A DNA stretch of 64,000 bases from Blastococcus sp. TF02A-30 (lineage in GTDB: Bacteria > Actinomycetota > Actinomycetes > Mycobacteriales > Geodermatophilaceae), in contig NZ_QOHJ01000006.1 in assembly GCF_003319185.1 (NCBI RefSeq), forward strand, positions 186,001-250,000, in the 5' to 3' direction. Within the stretch, counting starts at the first letter, position 1, and every line of letters starts with the position of its first letter. The notes below the pieces were generated by a model, which was given only the letters and a program-made list of their open reading frames with translations, searched no databases and was not told the origin of the DNA. The position numbers and the translations under genes were made by a program. This document shows, in pieces, positions 59,739 to 64,000 of this stretch.

Positions 59739-61088
59739 ATGACGACCACCAGCCCGCCGCAGCCCGGAGAACTCGGCCTCCTGGCGCGCCCGGGCTGGCC
59801 CGACGCCACCGGACACTTCGGTGTCTTCGGCGGCCGCTTCGTGCCCGAGGCGCTGATCGCCGCGCTCGACGAGCTGACCGAGGCCTACGAGGCCATGCGG
59901 GTCGACCCCGCCTTCCTCGAGGAGTTCGCCCGGCTCCAGCGCGACTACACCGGCCGGCCCAGCCCGGTCACCGAGGTCCCGAAGTTCGCCGAGCACTGCG
60001 GCGGCGCCCGGGTGCTGCTCAAGCGCGAGGACCTCAACCACACCGGCTCGCACAAGATCAACAACGTGCTGGGCCAGGCCCTGCTCACCAGGCGGATCGG
60101 CAAGACGCGGGTGATCGCCGAGACCGGCGCCGGTCAGCACGGCGTGGCGACGGCGACCGCGGCGGCGCTCATGGGGCTGTCCTGCACCGTCTACATGGGC
60201 GAGGAAGACACCCGCCGCCAGGCGCTCAACGTCGCCCGGATGCGGCTGCTGGGCGCCGAGGTCATCCCGGTGACCACCGGCTCCCGCACCCTCAAGGACG
60301 CAATCAACGAGGCGTTCCGCGACTGGGTCACCAACGTCGAGACGACGAACTACGTGTTCGGCACCGTCGCAGGCCCGCACCCGTTCCCGGCGATGGTCCG
60401 CGATTTCCAGCGGGTGATCGGCGACGAGGCGCGCGCCCAGGTGCTCGAGCGGGAGGGACGGCTGCCCGACGCCGTGCTCGCCTGCGTGGGCGGCGGCTCC
60501 AACGCGATCGGCATCTTCACCGCCTTCGTCCCCGACGAGGGCGTCCGGCTGGTCGGCCTCGAGGCCGCCGGCGACGGCGTGGAGACCGGCCGGCACGCCG
60601 CCACCATCACCGGCGGCTCGCCCGGCGTGCTGCACGGCGCCCGCTCGTACCTCCTGCAGGACGACAACGGGCAGACCATCGAGTCGCACTCGATCAGCGC
60701 CGGGCTGGACTACCCCGGCGTCGGACCGGAGCACAGCTACCTGCACGACATCGGGCGGGCGGAGTACCGCCCGGTCACCGACGCCGCGGCGATGGAGGCC
60801 TTCGCGCTCCTCTGCCGCACCGAGGGGATCATCCCGGCGATCGAGTCCGCGCACGCGCTGGCCGGCGCGATGGAGCTGGGCCGGGAACTCGGGCCGGACG
60901 CGCTGCTGCTGGTCAACCTGTCCGGCCGCGGGGACAAGGACGTCGAGACGGCGTCGGCGTGGTTCGGCCTCGGCGACCGCGAGGAGGTCGATCCCGGCCC
61001 CGGGCTGGACACCGACCAGCAGGCCACCGAGGGCGCCATCAGCAACGACGAGGCCGTCGCCGGCCCGGACGCAGGGGAGACGGCATGA
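59739..61088 (+). CDS. trpB: Tryptophan synthase beta chain
   Basis: The 449-residue PLP enzyme condenses indole with serine. HTGSHKINN carries the PLP lysine, [10 protein letters not shown] and the phosphate loop GGGSNAIG are intact, and [12 protein letters not shown] lies near the end. After about residue 415 there is an acidic tail (about 35 residues) not needed for the fold. ATG 59739; the stop overlaps trpA as ATGA. Confidence 0.97.
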   Translation: MTTTSPPQPGELGLLARPGWPDATGHFGVFGGRFVPEALIAALDELTEAYEAMRVDPAFLEEFARLQRDYTGRPSPVTEVPKFAEHCGGARVLLKREDLNHTGSHKINNVLGQALLTRRIGKTRVIAETGAGQHGVATATAAALMGLSCTVYMGEEDTRRQALNVARMRLLGAEVIPVTTGSRTLKDAINEAFRDWVTNVETTNYVFGTVAGPHPFPAMVRDFQRVIGDEARAQVLEREGRLPDAVLACVGGGSNAIGIFTAFVPDEGVRLVGLEAAGDGVETGRHAATITGGSPGVLHGARSYLLQDDNGQTIESHSISAGLDYPGVGPEHSYLHDIGRAEYRPVTDAAAMEAFALLCRTEGIIPAIESAHALAGAMELGRELGPDALLLVNLSGRGDKDVETASAWFGLGDREEVDPGPGLDTDQQATEGAISNDEAVAGPDAGETA

Positions 61089-61885
61089 GCCTCCTGGCCT
61101 CGCGAATCGCCGCGGCGAAGGCGGAGGGCCGCGCCGCGCTGATCGCCTACCTGCCCGTCGGCTACCCCGACGTGGAGCGCTCGATCGAGGCCATGGTGGC
61201 GGCCGTCGAGGCCGGCGCCGACGTCGTGGAGATCGGCGTCCCCTACAGCGACCCCGGCATGGACGGGCCGGTCATCCAGGAGGCCGTGGACGTCGCCGTC
61301 CGGGCCGGGGTGGGCATGCGCGACGTGCTGCGCGCGGTCGAGGCGGTCGCCGCCGCCGGCGCCGTCGCGGTGGTGATGAGCTACTGGAACCCGGTCGAGC
61401 GCTACGGGGTCGAGCGGTTCGCCGCCGACCTGGCCGCCGCCGGCGGGGCGGGCGCGATCACCCCCGACCTGATCCCGGACGAGGCGGGGGAGTGGATCGC
61501 GGCCAGCGACCGCGCCGGCCTGGACCGGGTGTTCCTCGTGGCGCCGTCGTCCACGGAGGCGCGGCTGCGCTCGACGACGGCGGCCTGCCGCGGCTTCGTC
61601 TACGCGGCCTCCACCATGGGGGTCACCGGCACCCGGGCCACGGTCGGCGACGCCGCCGAGACCCTCGTGGGCCGCACCCGCGCGGCGGCCCCGGACCTGG
61701 CCGTCTGCGTCGGCCTGGGGGTCTCGGACGGCGACCAGGCCGCCGAGGTCGCCGCCTTCGCCGACGGGGTCATCGTCGGCTCGGCCTACGTGCGGGAGCT
61801 GCTGGAGGGACGCGGCCCCGACGGGGTGCGTGCCCTGACCGCGGACCTCGCCGAGGGCGTCCGCCGCGCGGCGGTGACGGCATGA
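61085..61885 (+). CDS. trpA: Tryptophan synthase alpha chain
   Basis: The 266-residue TIM barrel cleaves indole-3-glycerol phosphate and passes indole to TrpB. The catalytic Glu in [11 protein letters not shown] and Asp in MDGPVIQ are present, as are TPDLIPDEA and the GLGVSDGDQ phosphate loop. ATG 61085 overlaps trpB. The stop overlaps lgt as ATGA, which ties lipoprotein modification to the trp operon. Confidence 0.96.
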   Translation: MSLLASRIAAAKAEGRAALIAYLPVGYPDVERSIEAMVAAVEAGADVVEIGVPYSDPGMDGPVIQEAVDVAVRAGVGMRDVLRAVEAVAAAGAVAVVMSYWNPVERYGVERFAADLAAAGGAGAITPDLIPDEAGEWIAASDRAGLDRVFLVAPSSTEARLRSTTAACRGFVYAASTMGVTGTRATVGDAAETLVGRTRAAAPDLAVCVGLGVSDGDQAAEVAAFADGVIVGSAYVRELLEGRGPDGVRALTADLAEGVRRAAVTA

Positions 61886-62817
61886 CCGTCCTCGCCGCCA
61901 TCCCCAGCCCGACGCAGGGCGTCTGGGAGCTCGGCCCCTTCCCGCTCCGGGCCTACGCGCTCTGCATCGTCGCCGGCATCATCGCCGCGATCTGGCTCAC
62001 CGAGAAGCGCTGGGTCGCCCGCGGCGGCGCCCCGGGCGACGTGCTCGACATCGCCGTCTGGGCGGTGCCCTTCGGCATCGTCGGCGGCCGGATCTACCAC
62101 GTGCTCACCACGCCGCGCCCGTACTTCGGCGAGGGCGGGGACCCGCTGCGCGCCTTCGCCATCTGGGAGGGCGGGCTCGGCATCTGGGGGGCCATCGCCC
62201 TCGGCGGGGTCGGTGCCTGGATCGCCTGCCGCCGCCGCGGCATCCCGCTGCCGGCCTTCGCGGACGCGATCGCCCCCGGCCTGCTGGTCGCCCAGGCGAT
62301 CGGCCGGCTGGGCAACTGGTTCAACAACGAGCTGTACGGGCGGGCCACCGACCTGCCCTGGGCGCTGACCATCTACGACTGGCGCGGCGGCCGGGCGGTC
62401 GTGGGCGCCGACGGCGAGCCGGTGGTGCTGGGCACGTTCCACCCCACCTTCCTCTACGAGCTGCTGTGGAACCTGGCCGCGGCCGCGCTGGTCATCTGGG
62501 CCGACCGCCGCTTCAAGCTCAGCCACGGCCGGGCCTTCGCCCTCTACGTCGCCAGCTACTGCGCGGGGCGGCTGTGGATCGAGCTCCTCCGGACCGACTA
62601 CGCCGAGACGGTCCTCGGCGTGCGGCTCAACGTGTTCACCGCGGTCGTCGTCGGGCTGCTCGCCGTCGCCTACCTGGTCTGGCAGCGCGGCCGCCCGCGC
62701 GAGGTGATCACCCGGGGCGCCGAGGCGGCGGCGGCCGAGGCCCCGGCCGAGGCGTCCTCGCCCGCGTCCCCGGCCTCCGGGGCCGGGCCGGAGCAGCCCC
62801 GGCCGCCGGCCGGCTGA
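61882..62817 (+). CDS. lgt: Prolipoprotein diacylglyceryl transferase
   Basis: Lgt transfers diacylglycerol to the lipobox Cys of prolipoproteins. The 311-residue protein has seven helices, FPLRAYAL near the N-terminus, and the family signature GRLGNWFNNELYG near residue 140. The C-terminal tail (about 40 residues) is Ala/Pro-rich. It prepares the lipoproteins (such as both sugar-binding proteins here) that LspA later cleaves. ATG 61882. Confidence 0.95.
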   Translation: MTVLAAIPSPTQGVWELGPFPLRAYALCIVAGIIAAIWLTEKRWVARGGAPGDVLDIAVWAVPFGIVGGRIYHVLTTPRPYFGEGGDPLRAFAIWEGGLGIWGAIALGGVGAWIACRRRGIPLPAFADAIAPGLLVAQAIGRLGNWFNNELYGRATDLPWALTIYDWRGGRAVVGADGEPVVLGTFHPTFLYELLWNLAAAALVIWADRRFKLSHGRAFALYVASYCAGRLWIELLRTDYAETVLGVRLNVFTAVVVGLLAVAYLVWQRGRPREVITRGAEAAAAEAPAEASSPASPASGAGPEQPRPPAG

Positions 62818-63172
62818 CCGCCGCCCGCGTCGTTCCGGACGACGACCGGTGTGATCCTGCCGACGCGCAGGATGTGATGTTCGCCGTCGCGGCCGGGGTG
62901 TTACGGCTGTGTACCCTTTCGCCAGACCCGCCGGCGATCCTGGCCGGGTCACCCCGTCGGAACCGGGCCAGCGTCGCCCCGCGCACGACAGCCCCGCCGG
63001 TCACCACCCGGGGGGCTCGCGAGCAGTCGTCGGTGCCGGGGCGTACGTTGCCCCGGCCGCGGTGCGCTCTCCCCACGTGCTGCCTCCATCGCCGCCCTTG
63101 ACCCCCGGCCCGGGCACCCGCCCCGTCCGGTCCTCCTCCGAGGGCCGGCCGACCGCCGACGACGGGAGTGAC
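62818..63172 (+). promoter_or_regulatory. lgt-gltB intergenic region
   Basis: This 355-bp gap has no convincing gene. It contains an inverted repeat ATCCTGC/GCAGGAT (62854-62860 and 62867-62873), a -10-like TACCCT (62912-62917) overlapped by GTTAC-N6-GTACC (62900-62915, a partial match to a GlnR half-site pair), and a hairpin CCGGGGC/GCCCCGG (63036-63042 and 63050-63056) whose loop contains TACGTT, another -10-like hexamer. The gltB ribosome site is the GGGAG at about 63164. Confidence 0.5.
62854..62873. terminator. Inverted repeat after lgt
   Basis: Perfect 7-bp arms with a 6-nt loop lie 37 bp after the lgt stop. No T tract follows. It could be a weak terminator for the trp-lgt operon or a protein-binding site; flanking GTG and GTGATG repeats leave both open. 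Confidence 0.4.
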
Positions 63173-64000
63173 ATGTCCGACCTCTCCGCCCCCGCCACCC
63201 GCGGCACCGCTGTCCCGTTCTCCGCCGTGCCCGCCGCCACCGGCCTGTACGACCCGGCGAACGACAAGGACGCCTGCGGCGTGGCCTTCGTGGCCGACGC
63301 CCGTGGCCGCCGCTCCCGCGACATCGTCGCGAAGGGGCTCACCGCGCTGCACAACCTGGACCACCGGGGTGCCGCCGGTGCCGAGCCGAACTCCGGTGAC
63401 GGCGCCGGCATCCTGACCCAGGTCCCCGACGCGCTGCTGCGCGCCTCGGTCGACTTCGACCTGCCGCCCCTGGGCGAGTACTCGGTCGGCATCGCGTTCC
63501 TCCCCGCCGACGACGCCGAGCGGGCCGCCCGCTACGAGGACGTCGCCCGGCTCGCGGAGGAGGAGGGCCTCACCGTCCTCGGCTGGCGCGAGGTGCCGAT
63601 CGACCCCGACGGTGCCGACCTCGGTCCGACGGCGCGCGCGGTCATGCCGCACTTCGCCCAGCTGTTCGTCGCCGAGACCATGGGTGCCCGCGCCGACGAG
63701 AAGGCCTTCGGCGGCAACGTCGAGTGCAACGGGGTCACCCGGCTTGAGCGCCGCTCCTTCGTGCTGCGCAAGCGGGCCGAGCGGGCCGCCGTCGACGCCG
63801 GCAGCTCCCTCTACATCGCCTCGCTGTCGTCGCGGACGATCACCTACAAGGGCATGCTGACCACCGACCAGCTGCCGCTGTTCTTCCCCGACCTGCGCGA
63901 CGAGCGCTACGAGTCGGCGATCGCGCTGGTGCACAGCCGGTTCTCGACCAACACCTTCCCGTCCTGGCCGCTGGCCCACCCGTTCCGCTTCATCGCGCAC
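63173..64000 (+). CDS. gltB: Glutamate synthase large subunit, 5' part
   Basis: The first 276 codons of GltB are in the window and the frame runs off the end. After a propeptide of about 34 residues comes [10 protein letters not shown]. Cys35 should become the N-terminal nucleophile of the glutaminase domain after cleavage. [29 protein letters not shown] and [19 protein letters not shown] are standard blocks of the amidotransferase domain. The enzyme makes two glutamates from glutamine and 2-oxoglutarate. ATG 63173. Confidence 0.96.
   Translation, partial: MSDLSAPATRGTAVPFSAVPAATGLYDPANDKDACGVAFVADARGRRSRDIVAKGLTALHNLDHRGAAGAEPNSGDGAGILTQVPDALLRASVDFDLPPLGEYSVGIAFLPADDAERAARYEDVARLAEEEGLTVLGWREVPIDPDGADLGPTARAVMPHFAQLFVAETMGARADEKAFGGNVECNGVTRLERRSFVLRKRAERAAVDAGSSLYIASLSSRTITYKGMLTTDQLPLFFPDLRDERYESAIALVHSRFSTNTFPSWPLAHPFRFIAH

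Overview
The window is a very high-G+C actinobacterial chromosome segment. Gene content (Wag31-type DivIVA, SepF, PriA-type HisA, a DUF222/13E12 HNH nuclease, a TIGR03085 protein, LpqY-SugABC-type trehalose importer) and the frequent GTG starts fit Geodermatophilaceae or a close relative (Blastococcus, Modestobacter, Geodermatophilus). The genus is an inference. I saw no rRNA, tRNA, CRISPR array, prophage or insertion sequence.

Region 1 (1-11.9 kb) is the second half of the division and cell wall (dcw) cluster: mraY (3' end)-murD-ftsW-murG-murC-ftsQ, each pair overlapping by 4 bp, then a 361-bp regulatory gap, ftsZ, pgeF, yggS, sepF, yggT and divIVA. It ends in two strong hairpins. Region 2 (11.9-17.4 kb) is an alpha-glucoside-type ABC importer (binding protein and two permeases on the minus strand, ATPase divergent) plus a small repeat-containing membrane protein. 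Region 3 (17.4-23.5 kb) holds ileS (minus strand, eukaryote-like type with an altered HIGH motif), a cation/proton antiporter and a DUF4032 kinase-like gene. Region 4 (23.6-29.7 kb) is a trehalose-type importer (lpqY-sugA-sugB-sugC) followed by a GH13 glucosidase that seems to start at CTG.

Region 5 (29.7-37.9 kb) returns to the usual actinobacterial order: lspA, rluD, a CPBP protease, a GNAT enzyme, dnaE, a DUF2567-like membrane protein and a Lon N-terminal-domain protein. Region 6 (38.0-50.1 kb) is the histidine pathway hisD-hisC-hisB ... hisH ... hisA(priA)-ridA-hisF. It is interrupted by a nucleotidyltransferase, an HNH nuclease, an M28 membrane peptidase, an SDR and a nitroreductase. A 23-bp tandem repeat forms most of the apparent hisD leader. 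Region 7 (50.2-56.3 kb) encodes a heterodimeric ABC exporter with one degenerate ATP site, an FAD dehydrogenase and a membrane protein. Region 8 (56.3-62.8 kb) is hisI-trpE-(Trp-associated membrane protein)-trpC-trpB-trpA-lgt. The window ends inside gltB.

The genes serve envelope synthesis and septation, sugar uptake, and His/Trp biosynthesis, linked through PriA, which probably serves both pathways because no trpF is visible. A repeated regulatory theme is a TAnnnT hexamer 6-7 nt before the start codon, the layout expected of leaderless transcripts; nine genes show it. Most intergenic space is short and translational coupling is common.
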